Origin: CAYXVB01 sp964467785
GTDB lineage: Bacteria; Bdellovibrionota; UBA1018
Reading direction: 5' to 3'
Assembly (NCBI GenBank): GCA_964467785.1
Contig: CAYXVB010000030.1
Coordinates: 1-28,464 of the forward strand
DNA: 28,464 nucleotides
Made by a program: the position numbers and the translations under genes. The notes beneath the pieces were generated by a model. The model saw only the letters and a list, made by a program, of their open reading frames with translations. It did no database searches and had not been told where the DNA came from. Numbering within the stretch: the stretch's first letter is position 1; each line of letters opens with the position of its first letter. This document shows, one piece after another, positions 22,221-28,464 of the stretch.

Positions 22221-22579
22221 AACTACCTCTCATCAACTACTTTCTTCGCGACACCTCATCGGTCTCTCATCACCGCTGATCTGTGTCGTCTCTCACACAG
22301 GAGGGAATTGCAACCGAGGTGCCACATGAGCCCGGGGTGACACACCATTTGTAATGCTTCGTAATTATTGAATTAACTAAAACAAAGCAGCGGACCAGGC
22401 CCCTGTGGCAGGACTGCCACTCTCAATAATTCAGACAACAGGTGTACAGATTGTCGACACATTAAGGAAACGCCGCAACTTTCCATGCGTCGGCAAGGGC
22501 CCAGATTGTTCAGGGCTTGCTCCCCTCCTAAAATCAACTAATCCGGGGTGATTGCGGATCTAGGGGGCCACGCCACAAC
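22221..22579. other. Intergenic region without recognisable gene
   Basis: About 360 bp between divergent genes with no credible coding frame. A patch at about 22350-22385 is AT-rich. Two hairpins are visible: GTGGCA-GGAC-TGCCAC (22405-22420, perfect) and GCAAG...CTTGC (22493-22520, with 3 more pairs inside a bulge). Neither has a T-tail. No convincing -35/-10 pair was found; a small RNA cannot be excluded. Confidence 0.5.
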
Positions 22580-23182
22580 ATGACGAATTCCATTAGGATC
22601 CGCATAAAGACGGGAATTACGTACGCAATTCTGGCAAGCGCCTGCCTTGCAGGGCGGGCGAACGCCGACGGGGACATCACCACTATCCGAGAGAGAGTCA
22701 CCGGGGCGCTCCTCAGCGAAAAGCCGAATCTCAGGCAGGCCAAACTAATCACTTCGCGCCTCATGGACTCGGGGCAGTTCAGCGATGTCGACTATGGGGA
22801 TACCGATCCCGCCAATTGGGCCCCGAACAAGCATGTCGCCGCAATTCGTGTCATGACCCTGGCCTGGGCGAGCGGAACAACCTCCGCCGAAGATAAGAAA
22901 TTGCTGTTGCCAGCGATTCTCAATGCCTATAACTGGTGGGCGAATTCCAGGCCGAAGTCTTCCAATTGGTGGTGGAATCAGATCCGAATCCCCATCCTAC
23001 TCGGCGAATCGATGTTGCTACTGAAGGACCAGCTCGGGATGTGGCAACCGGCCGGGTGGAAACACGTGCTGCGTCACGAGAGCTTTAGAAAATCGAAAGG
23101 CCCGCCACCCAAAAGGGGGACAGGCCTCTCTGAATCAGTCCGTAATTCTCAGGACCCGCTGCTTAGCGGACAGCGTCCTTGA
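22580..23182 (+). pseudogene. Truncated polysaccharide lyase family 8-like protein (N-terminal fragment)
   Basis: The first ~30 residues form a Sec signal peptide (cleavage near ANADG). Residues about 35-155 resemble the N-terminal alpha-toroid of PL8 lyases, the hyaluronate/chondroitin/xanthan lyase family: DYGDTDPANWAPNKHV, AYNWWANSRPKSSNWWWNQI, IPILLGESMLLLKDQL. Family members are about 700-1000 residues and need a catalytic Asn/His/Tyr/Arg set that lies beyond this fragment. Here homology stops near residue 155 and the frame runs on through a non-homologous Pro/Lys tail across the HU terminator, ending inside the HU 3' end. This is most likely a 3'-deleted, inactive remnant of a secreted lyase; the possibility of a small glycan-binding product is weak. 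Confidence 0.62.
23091..23127 (-). terminator. Rho-independent terminator of the HU gene
   Basis: On the minus strand, AGGCCTGTCCCCC-TTTT-GGGTGGCGGGCCT forms a 13-bp stem with one mismatch and two G-U pairs, followed by TTTCGATTTT. It starts 36 bp after the HU stop and lies inside the tail of the PL8 fragment. Confidence 0.8.
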
Positions 23183-23435
23183 ACTCACGGCCGGCGCGGA
23201 ACTTCGGCACCGTCATGGCGGGAATCTTGATTTCCTTGCCCGTCTGCGGGTTGCGGCCAGAGCGAGCCTTGCGCTTGGTCTTGGTGAACGTGCCGAAGCC
23301 GATCAGGGTCACATCGTCGCCCTTCTTCACGGACTTCTTGATCGTCTCAAGGGCGTTGTTGATGACGTTTTCGGCATCAACTTTGGTCATTTTGGTATTC
23401 TTGGCAACGGCTTCGATCAGCTGCGCTTTGTTCAT
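23163..23435 (-). CDS. hup: HU-family DNA-binding protein
   Basis: A nucleoid histone-like protein that bends DNA as a dimer. At 90 residues it is the standard HU length: MNKAQLIEAVAKN, then GDDVTLIGFGTFTKTKRKAR with the arm sequence RSGRNPQTGKEIKIPA and C-terminal VPKFRAGREFKDAV. All the family landmarks are present, including the proline at the arm tip. I chose ATG 23435 because AAGGAG stands 9 bp upstream and homology begins exactly there; the frame is open further upstream but that part is not HU. A TTGACA/CATCAT promoter candidate with a ~100-nt leader lies upstream and a terminator follows. Confidence 0.97.
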   Translation of the reverse strand: MNKAQLIEAVAKNTKMTKVDAENVINNALETIKKSVKKGDDVTLIGFGTFTKTKRKARSGRNPQTGKEIKIPAMTVPKFRAGREFKDAVR

Positions 23436-23537
23436 CTCAGTTGTTCTCCTTAGAGGAACGTTAGTTTTCTCAAGTTGCAATCGAGGAGAAGTGTTCAATC
23501 GGTTGGACACCGTCCACATCCCCCCCACAACGGCGCG

Positions 23538-23566
23538 ATGATGTCGAAAATGCTTGGCACTGTCAA
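23538..23566 (-). promoter_or_regulatory. Sigma70-like promoter candidate for HU
   Basis: On the minus strand a perfect TTGACA (-35, 23561-23566) and CATCAT (-10, 23538-23543, 4 of 6 matches) are separated by exactly 17 bp. The HU start is about 100 nt downstream. Confidence 0.55.
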
Positions 23567-23640
23567 CGGGGTCAGCGAACTTTAAACCGTTCTTATCGGA
23601 GTCCGCGGAGCCCAATTTCGACGCATTCCCGTCTCGTGGC

Positions 23641-23666
23641 ACCGGATTGACCGGATTGACCGGACT
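23641..23666. repeat. Short tandem repeat, 9-bp unit
   Basis: ACCGGATTG occurs twice in tandem, followed by ACCGGACTG with one change, in the intergenic space between the cyclophilin stop and the HU promoter. No function is suggested. Confidence 0.6.
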
Positions 23667-23673
23667 GAAAGCA

Positions 23674-24243
23674 TCAGCCCGCGTCGCGGACAATACGAAG
23701 CTTTTGAATACCCACTTCCTGCTTTGGCCGATCCATCTGACCGGTGGCCACGTTGCCGAGCTTCATCAAAATGTCTTCGCCCTTCACGATCGAGCCGAAA
23801 ACCGAATGCTTTCCGTCAAGCCACGGGCAGGGCACGAGCGTGATGAAAAACTGGCTGCCATTGGTGTTGGGACCGGCATTGGCCATCGAAAGGATGCCGG
23901 GACCGGTGTGACGAAGCGAGGAATGAAACTCATCCTTGAATCGGTAACCCGGGCCGCCAACCCCCTGGCCAAGTCGATCGCCGCCTTGGACCATGAAGTT
24001 CTTGATGATGCGGTGAAAGATCGTGCCGTCATAAAACGGCGCATGCGACGGGCTACCCGTGCGCGGATCAACGTATTCCTTCTCACCCGTGGCCAATCCG
24101 ACGAAATTTTTCACAGTCTCGGGAGTCTTTTCTTCCTCGAGGCGGCAGATCATCTCGCCGAGGGTTGTTTCAAAAATGGCGTAAAGGCCTTTGCCAAAGC
24201 CCAGCTTCGCCTCTTCCACGGTACGGGTCGCAGTATTGGTCAT
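23674..24243 (-). CDS. Peptidyl-prolyl cis-trans isomerase, cyclophilin type
   Basis: Catalyses cis-trans isomerisation of prolyl bonds during folding. The cyclophilin core is complete: FHRIIKNFMVQGGD (with the catalytic Arg of FHRxI), GPGILSMANAGPNTNGSQFF, and LDGKHSVFGSIVKG. There is no signal peptide, so it should be cytoplasmic. Length 189 from ATG 24243, which I preferred over GTG 24258 because the longer form adds non-homologous residues. The region just upstream forms a perfect 8-bp hairpin that includes the NUDIX stop codon, so translation may be coupled to the NUDIX gene. No clear ribosome-binding site is free outside that hairpin. Confidence 0.94.
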   Translation of the reverse strand: MTNTATRTVEEAKLGFGKGLYAIFETTLGEMICRLEEEKTPETVKNFVGLATGEKEYVDPRTGSPSHAPFYDGTIFHRIIKNFMVQGGDRLGQGVGGPGYRFKDEFHSSLRHTGPGILSMANAGPNTNGSQFFITLVPCPWLDGKHSVFGSIVKGEDILMKLGNVATGQMDRPKQEVGIQKLRIVRDAG

Positions 24244-24249
24244 GGTCAA

Positions 24250-24270
24250 TGAGCTCACTTTCTGAGCTCA
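24250..24270 (-). repeat. Repeated palindrome forming a hairpin between NUDIX stop and cyclophilin start
   Basis: The palindrome TGAGCTCA occurs at 24250-24257 and 24263-24270 with GAAAG between them on the minus strand. This gives a perfect 8-bp stem with a 5-nt loop in the mRNA, 6 nt before the cyclophilin ATG. The first TGA is the NUDIX stop codon. Confidence 0.7.
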
Positions 24271-24717
24271 CTCCGTATCGCGGGCAGGCCGCTGAAGCAA
24301 GAACTCGAGCATTTGCAGCACGTCGCGGTTAGATTCGTGATGGACCAGCGACGACGCCTCTGAAAGTCCGATCCACTGGGAGTCGACATGCTCCCGCGGA
24401 TCGAGAGCAACGAACTCGTTCAGCGCCTCAAGTCCAAAGCCATGCTCCTCGAAGCGGCCACGAGCATTTTCGTAAGTGAAGGACACGTGCAGATCACGCG
24501 GCGTACCACGAAACACCAGCCCCGTCTCCTCAGCCGCCTCGCGTGCAGCGGCGATTTCGAGCGTCTCCCCGGGTTCAACTCCACCTGTCACCGGTTGCCA
24601 GTAACCACCCCGCTCCTCCCGGAGCTTGAGGAGGAGCACCAACGGCTCCCCTTCGGGCGCATAGGGGTTTGCCCGATGGATCCAGACTTGGACCTTTCGA
24701 AGCGCGGGAACAGTCAC
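24268..24717 (-). CDS. NUDIX hydrolase (NudB-like)
   Basis: Hydrolyses a nucleoside diphosphate linked to another moiety. The Nudix box runs G45-x5-E51-x7-R59-E60-x2-E63-E64-x-G66 and is complete (GGVEPGETLEIAAAREAAEE, then TGL). The preceding YWQPVTGG resembles the FWQSVTGS of NudB, the dihydroneopterin triphosphate pyrophosphatase of folate synthesis, but the substrate is not certain. Length 149 is normal. The start is GTG 24717. It is followed at once by the cyclophilin gene, with the stop in a shared hairpin, and lies 16 bp after a secreted-protein gene on the same strand. Confidence 0.9.
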   Translation of the reverse strand: MTVPALRKVQVWIHRANPYAPEGEPLVLLLKLREERGGYWQPVTGGVEPGETLEIAAAREAAEETGLVFRGTPRDLHVSFTYENARGRFEEHGFGLEALNEFVALDPREHVDSQWIGLSEASSLVHHESNRDVLQMLEFLLQRPARDTE

Positions 24718-24733
24718 GGACGAGTCCGAGCGC

Positions 24734-25069
24734 TTACCACCAAGGCGCGAAGTCGCAAACCGCTTCGGCGTTGGCGTTCACGAACCAATAGGGATAACTC
24801 GCGTAAACAAACGCGGAATTGCATGCGCCCGGGACCAGGTACATGTCCGTCCAGCCGTTGACCCACATCCCGTTGGCGAACATACCCCAAGCCGTCGTGC
24901 GGCAGCGGATCGGCATGTTGAAGTCGTAGTTGCATACATCCGCGCGCGCAAAGTTCGGAGTCAGGAACGCGCCGGCACGGACCGGGAAAAATGCGTTGGC
25001 GTTTTGAGCGCCGGCGAACATCGCAGCGGCGGCAACGACAGTGGCGACAACCCACTTGGACATCTTCAT
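24734..25069 (-). CDS. Small secreted Cys-containing hypothetical protein
   Basis: A 111-residue product with a clear Sec signal peptide (MKMSKWVVATVVAAAAMFAG..., cleavage after NANA at about residue 26). The mature ~85 residues are aromatic-rich (many W, F, Y) with four cysteines (C46, C56, C83, C104) that could form two disulfides. No family is recognised. The short spacing from a promoter candidate (TTGACG...GATAGT at 25111-25137) and GGGGGC before ATG support it as a real gene. It is probably periplasmic or surface-exposed; function unknown. Confidence 0.68.
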   Translation of the reverse strand: MKMSKWVVATVVAAAAMFAGAQNANAFFPVRAGAFLTPNFARADVCNYDFNMPIRCRTTAWGMFANGMWVNGWTDMYLVPGACNSAFVYASYPYWFVNANAEAVCDFAPWW

Positions 25070-25110
25070 AAAAAGCCCCCAAAAAAACAGGTTTCTCTAA
25101 GCGACGTTGA

Positions 25111-25137
25111 ACTATCGCAGACAATCCGGAGCGTCAA
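25111..25137 (-). promoter_or_regulatory. Promoter candidate for the small secreted protein
   Basis: On the minus strand TTGACG (25132-25137) and GATAGT (25111-25116, 4 of 6) with a 15-bp spacer, about 42 nt upstream of the ATG. The TTGACG and 15-bp spacing repeat the arrangement seen before the dksA-like gene. Confidence 0.4.
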
Positions 25138-25221
25138 TACTGAATAAATCCCCAGAAAACGGGCACTCCACCCCAAGCCAATCCCTGGCGAAATCGGCAC
25201 TTTTATCGTATGCTTCGAAGC

Positions 25222-25728
25222 ATGAAACTCAAGCGCACCCGCGAACTGTATTCCTTCCTGACCACCTGGTTTTCGGATGCCGACATGGACGCTGACGACC
25301 AGACTACCCAAGCCTTTGCCGCTGCTTCTAGCGCTGACACGCGCCAAGCGGTGATGAGGCAGCTCGAGCAATGGATAGCGGACGCGGAAATTCCCGTCGA
25401 CGAGCTGGGCAGCGAAGCCAACCGTTGGTTCAGCGACGAAGCCGAAGCACGCGCTTGGCTCGAACGAATCCACTCAGTGCTTCAGACTGCCCAGTCAGGC
25501 GATGCCGCCTCCTCAGACGCGGTCGTCAAAGACTCGAACGGCACAGTCCTCAACGAAGGCGATTCCGTCACGGTGATCAAGGACCTCAAAGTCAAGGGCG
25601 GCTCGAGCGACCTCAAACGCGGCACGATGATCAAGAAGATCCATCTCATCGGCGACCCGGACAACATCGAGTGCCGCGTCGACGGCAGCACGCTCGTTCT
25701 CAAAACGATGTTTTTGAAAAAAGCCTGA
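25222..25728 (+). CDS. PhnA-domain protein with atypical helical N-terminus
   Basis: The C-terminal ~67 residues (VKDSNGTVLNEGDSVTVIKD, then LKVKGGSSDLKRGTMIKKI ... VLKTMFLKK) are a clear PhnA/YjdM C-terminal domain. Normal PhnA has a four-Cys zinc ribbon in front of it; here there is none. Instead residues about 1-90 form an acidic helical domain (ELYSFLTTWFSDADMDADD ... VMRQLEQWI ... WLERIHSVL). It faintly recalls CdiI-type immunity proteins, but that is a weak guess. The join is at a Ser/Ala-rich linker near 92-100. ATG 25222 was chosen; ATG 25210 is 12 bp upstream and neither has a good ribosome-binding site. PhnA itself is not essential for phosphonate use and its role is unclear. Confidence 0.8.
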   Translation: MKLKRTRELYSFLTTWFSDADMDADDQTTQAFAAASSADTRQAVMRQLEQWIADAEIPVDELGSEANRWFSDEAEARAWLERIHSVLQTAQSGDAASSDAVVKDSNGTVLNEGDSVTVIKDLKVKGGSSDLKRGTMIKKIHLIGDPDNIECRVDGSTLVLKTMFLKKA

Positions 25729-25778
25729 GGCGGATTCCTGCTCCATCTGCGCCGAGGAAGCCTGTCCGGCACCATAAT

Positions 25779-25895
25779 ATGGCTCGGGTACAAAGACTCA
25801 CCTATTTCGGCAGGGACGCTTACGACATCGCGAAGCGAAAAATGGGGAAAGATGAGCCCCAGCCCAACCCCGCAATGGCGTTTGGCCGGAAATGA
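25779..25895 (+). CDS. Possible small protein, 38 residues
   Basis: An ATG-initiated frame (MARVQRLTYFGRDAYDIAKR...MAFGRK) directly after the PhnA-domain gene. The composition looks protein-like and basic, with no signal peptide. There is no well-placed ribosome-binding site (GAGGAAG is about 18 bp upstream) and no homologue I recognise. It could equally be a remnant or a chance frame. Confidence 0.3.
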   Translation: MARVQRLTYFGRDAYDIAKRKMGKDEPQPNPAMAFGRK

Positions 25896-25920
25896 CCTGA
25901 ACTTGTATTTTTAGATTAAA

Positions 25921-25996
25921 TGGAGCCGATGACCAGGATCGAACCGGTGACCTACGCTTTACGAAAGCGTTGCTCTACCGACTGAGCTACATCGGC
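25921..25996 (-). tRNA. tRNA-Thr (anticodon CGU)
   Basis: A complete cloverleaf on the minus strand: acceptor GCCGATG/CATCGGC, D arm GCTC...GAGC, anticodon arm ACGCT-TTCGTAA-AGCGT, variable AGGTC, T arm ACCGG-TTCGATC-CTGGT, and an encoded CCA. The loop TTCGTAA gives anticodon CGU, reading ACG (Thr). Overall it resembles E. coli thrW. The discriminator base is U73, where thrW has A. Confidence 0.96.
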
Positions 25997-26060
25997 ATTC
26001 CAAGAAATGCCTTTTATTTCGGCAAATTAAGACATCACACCTTGCCCAAAAGAACTCGAG

Positions 26061-26099
26061 CCAGAATGTGGACTAGCCACCTACTACCGCAGATTCTGG
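26061..26099. repeat. Inverted repeat between tRNA-Thr and the glycan cluster
   Basis: CCAGAAT (26061-26067) and ATTCTGG (26093-26099) form a 7-bp inverted repeat with a 25-bp spacer that itself contains a short GTGG/CCAC pairing. The ~165-bp space 25997-26162 holds no gene; a further hairpin is seen at about 26102-26125 with no T-run. Confidence 0.4.
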
Positions 26100-26162
26100 G
26101 TCGTTCCAAGTCTTTCTTGGCAAACGTCCTAAAATTGGCCGAAGAGCCGCCTGGCAGGAGCG

Positions 26163-27167
26163 CTAAAAAAAGAGCACTCGAAACTCCCACGCGCCCCGCA
26201 GTCGCCAGTAGATGCTAAAAAAAGGAATCAGCGCCGAAGTCACGATCATTTCTAATACGTGCGACGGATTGAGCGAACTGCCGCTCAGCCGACGGGCACA
26301 GAACTCAGCCGTCAGAAGTGCCCAAAACAGGAGGAACTGGACGGAAAGGCCCCTTTCGCCTCGAAGGGCCGCCACTCCGGCAAAAATCAGTGCGAGCGCT
26401 TGAAAGTAATACCGGATCGGTGGTCGCCGCTGAATCCGAGCGCGATAGTGGCGCGGATGCTTTTTATACAGAAGCGCATTGAAGCGGGCCTTGCGCTGAA
26501 GTGAGAGGCTGATTCCCCAGTGGGCGGGACGCACCGGGTGCACCACGACCGCTTCGAAAGAACGCTCCAACCTTCCCCCCTGTTGGCCCGCCAGCCGAAG
26601 CAATGAAAAATGGAGGTCGCTGTCCTCGCGCCAGGCGGCGGTAAATCGCTCGTCAAACCCACCCACTGCCTCGAGGGCGATGCGCCTGACAAAGCAGTTG
26701 GCGGTGACGAATTCGGCCTCCTCCATCCGTGCGATGTCCCGTTCATAGTCCGTGGGCACCAGCGGACGGGGAACCTGGACCTGGCCGGCAAGCGCGATCA
26801 CCCGCGAATCCCACTCCACCGCCTGCAGTCCCTTCTCGAGCCAATCCGGCGCGGGGATCGTGTCGTCGTCGGTGAACGCGATCCATGGAGCGCGCGCGTT
26901 TCGCCAACCCGCGTTCCGTGCCGCAGCGGGTCCGTGACGACCAGAGCCTTCCGCTCCCACCCGGAGATAACGCACGTCCACCGACGCGGTAATCGCGAAC
27001 CGCTCCACTTGCTTTCGAGTCTCCTCGCTATCGGCATCGTCACAAACCAGGATTTCGAACTGAAAATCCATCAACGTCTGGCGGACGAGGGCCTCCAAAC
27101 ATCGCTCCAGCATCGCCGACCTGCGAAAAGTCGGAATCACCACGGACAGTTTCAAAAGGGAAGTCAA
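26163..27167 (-). CDS. Family 2 glycosyltransferase, membrane-anchored
   Basis: An inverting GT-A glycosyltransferase of 334 residues. The N-terminal domain has SVVIPTFRR (residues 8-16), VCDDADS, AARNAGW near 82-88 and the DxD motif D100-D101-D102 (FTDDDTIP). The C-terminal part of the catalytic domain shows GGFDERF and WREDSDLHF (ED, the likely catalytic base). Three hydrophobic segments at about 253-325 anchor it in the inner membrane. It starts 7 bp downstream of the carbamoyltransferase remnant and shares its strand with a heptosyltransferase, placing it in an envelope-polysaccharide cluster. Donor and acceptor sugars are unknown. Confidence 0.92.
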   Translation of the reverse strand: MTSLLKLSVVIPTFRRSAMLERCLEALVRQTLMDFQFEILVCDDADSEETRKQVERFAITASVDVRYLRVGAEGSGRHGPAAARNAGWRNARAPWIAFTDDDTIPAPDWLEKGLQAVEWDSRVIALAGQVQVPRPLVPTDYERDIARMEEAEFVTANCFVRRIALEAVGGFDERFTAAWREDSDLHFSLLRLAGQQGGRLERSFEAVVVHPVRPAHWGISLSLQRKARFNALLYKKHPRHYRARIQRRPPIRYYFQALALIFAGVAALRGERGLSVQFLLFWALLTAEFCARRLSGSSLNPSHVLEMIVTSALIPFFSIYWRLRGAWEFRVLFF

Positions 27168-27173
27168 AGCCGA

Positions 27174-28207
27174 TCACCCCCTGAGGCTGTAGGCCGGAAC
27201 CAGCCCGGGCTTTTCAACGAGATAGGGACCGATCACCAACGCCTCTAAGGGCGAGCTCCAAAAACTCTCGATCGCGTCCCGCGGGGTCCGTACGATGGGC
27301 TCGCGGCGCACCGTCTGGATCCGAGCCGTGCCGTCGACGTGGCGAACCGAAGGGATACGCCCCGCCTTGTCGGGCCGCACAGGATGCACGAAAAGCATAA
27401 AGGGCGAAGGCCGATCCCCTGCGCCGCTGAACCACTCGCCCGCCTCTTCCTCGAGGACCACGGGGGCGACCGGACGAAAATCCTCGCGCTCCTTGAGGTC
27501 ATTGAGGCGTTCTTGCATTCCGGATGAGATGGGCGAAGCGAGAATCGAGCGGGCCCCGAGCGCGCGCGGTCCAAACTCCATGCGCCCTTGGAACCAGCCG
27601 AGCGCCGTGCCCGCGTCGCCGGCGGCGGGTTGGACCCAGATCCGTTGAAAGCAAAGGTCGTCGAGGCTCGTTCACCTCGTCCGTCCAACGTCAGGACGGC
27701 CGCGCTTTCGAAGGGTGAGGGAAGAAAGGCGCTCGCCGCGTGCGCCAGGTGATGTGGGACAAAATGCCAGCGATATGGCCCCTGCGGACTTACACCGCGG
27801 AATCTCGCCGCAAGATGATGAGGCGCGCCTCCCGAAAGATGCCGAGGCGCGTTCACGATCGAGGCAAGAAAGAGCGGATCCCAGCCCGATTCCCACTCCT
27901 CCGGCACGGGATGCGCGCTCGGCTCGAGCGGGAGCGCGATCAGAGCGTTCGAACGGCGGGCACCCAACCGCGATGTGGGATCAAAGGAATAGGCCACATG
28001 GTCGACATCGGCGAGTCCGGCTCCGGCCTGCGACAGGCAAAAGTCGATGGCATGAAATGGCAGTTCCCACGTGCTGAATGGAAGCGGACGCTTGCCATGC
28101 TTGATTCGGGTAAAGCGCTCCTCCTCCGCCGCGGCGAGAATGCGCCCGTCCCGGACAATACATGCGGCCGGATCGTGAAAAGCGGCATTAATTCCTAAAG
28201 TGAGCAT
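27174..28207 (-). pseudogene. Carbamoyltransferase (NodU/CmcH/TobZ family) with three internal deletions
   Basis: These enzymes transfer a carbamoyl group from carbamoyl phosphate to a sugar or antibiotic hydroxyl; here a polysaccharide is the probable target. The N-terminus is intact: LTLGINAAFHDPAAC, EEERFTRIKHGK, PHHLAHAASAF (H152, H153, H156) and LTLDGRGE (about 175). The rest is broken. Near 27655 the frame changes and about 170 expected residues are missing before RIWVQPAAGDAGTALG. Near 27600 GTALG joins directly to WFQGRMEFGPRALGAR, with about 60-70 residues lost. Near 27305 RIQTV joins REPIVRTP, with about 35 lost (the NTSFN segment). The remaining ~340 codons compare with a ~600-residue family, so it is almost surely inactive. 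AGGAGG lies before ATG 28207. It overlaps the heptosyltransferase end by 13 bp and precedes the GT2 by 7 bp. Confidence 0.85.
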
Positions 28208-28464
28208 CGGAGTCCTCCTGGCGCGATCGACGGAAGCGGGTCGATCCCTCGCGGTTCCGAATGGGTGCCGGCCCGCACTTCGCGAGTCAGATCGAGCACC
28301 GCATCGACCACGCTCTCGGGCCTGACGAGACGGAGGCAGCGATGATGTCCTTCCGGACAAACGCTCTTGTAACAGTAGCGACAGTCGACGTCCTGATAAA
28401 GCACCCGACTGGGGACGAGCCACGGGGTATGCTGTGGATTGGTAAGGGCATAGAGATCGACGAC
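28195..28464 (-). CDS. Family 9 glycosyltransferase (LPS heptosyltransferase-type), C-terminal part
   Basis: Only the last 89 residues lie in the window. They read VVDLYALTNPQHTPWLVPSR, then CRYCYKSVCPEGHHRCLRLV, then a C-terminal helix (PESVVDAVLDLTREV). This matches the C-terminal domain of ADP-heptose:LPS heptosyltransferases (usual pattern vaLyaltNPQHtPW...CxxCyKSVCPeGHHxCL), which add heptose to lipid A core. The ending of about 25 Gly/Pro-rich residues is variable. The gene starts outside the window; its stop at 28195 overlaps the carbamoyltransferase start by 13 bp, so the genes are in one operon. Confidence 0.85.
   Translation of the reverse strand, partial: VVDLYALTNPQHTPWLVPSRVLYQDVDCRYCYKSVCPEGHHRCLRLVRPESVVDAVLDLTREVRAGTHSEPRGIDPLPSIAPGGLRCSL

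Noticed and set aside
22400..22530. Possible small RNA or terminator from two hairpins
   Set aside because: Stems are short and lack T-tails or a clear promoter; kept only as an intergenic description.
23554..24252. Plus-strand frame opposite cyclophilin
   Set aside because: Cyclophilin is certain on the minus strand; the frame is a shadow.

Overview
The window looks like a metagenome-assembled scaffold from a fairly GC-rich Gram-negative bacterium. An LPS-type heptosyltransferase fragment supports an outer membrane. GatCAB (indirect tRNA amidation) argues against a typical gammaproteobacterium. The HNH protein family, the many small secreted proteins and the CheY/CheX-like pair would suit a Bdellovibrionota-like or other delta-type lineage; that placement is inference. 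Three 10-N placeholders (767-776, 6607-6616, 7537-7546) show it was scaffolded from contigs.

Layout. (1) 3-2514, minus: gatC-gatA-gatB, with gatB broken at the window edge. (2) 2621-2844: remnant of an ABC-transporter ATPase. (3) 2844-4933: a GST divergent from an FMN reductase-pirin pair, sharing a small promoter region with a near-palindromic site; it reads as an electrophile/redox-stress module. (4) 4943-13058, minus: glmU-glmS-ClC channel-uvrD-zinc-ribbon protein, tightly spaced and probably one operon; uvrD carries two assembly gaps and a foreign gyrB tail. (5) 13059-13809: a divergent region rich in inverted repeats, a DksA-like regulator and a strong terminator. (6) 13903-18725, plus: lon and two CNNM/CorC-type membrane proteins. 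(7) 18747-21913: a secreted protein, an HNH endonuclease, and an overlapping trio of CheY, a CheX/CheC-like protein and a one-TM protein. (8) 21969-25895: small secreted proteins, a truncated PL8-type polysaccharide lyase, HU, cyclophilin, NUDIX hydrolase, and a PhnA-domain protein with an unusual N-terminus. (9) 25921-25996: tRNA-Thr(CGU). (10) 26163-28464, minus: an envelope-glycan cluster of heptosyltransferase, a carbamoyltransferase with three internal deletions, and a family 2 glycosyltransferase.

Most genes are housekeeping or envelope genes. The GlmS/GlmU pair makes UDP-GlcNAc for peptidoglycan and LPS, and the last cluster probably decorates surface polysaccharide. I found no CRISPR array, insertion sequence, prophage or clear novel defence system. 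The most notable things are gene remnants carrying internal deletions, the PhnA fusion, the CheY/CheX-like/TM trio, several compact inverted-repeat sites, and assembly artefacts that can be diagnosed from the sequence and in one case repaired.
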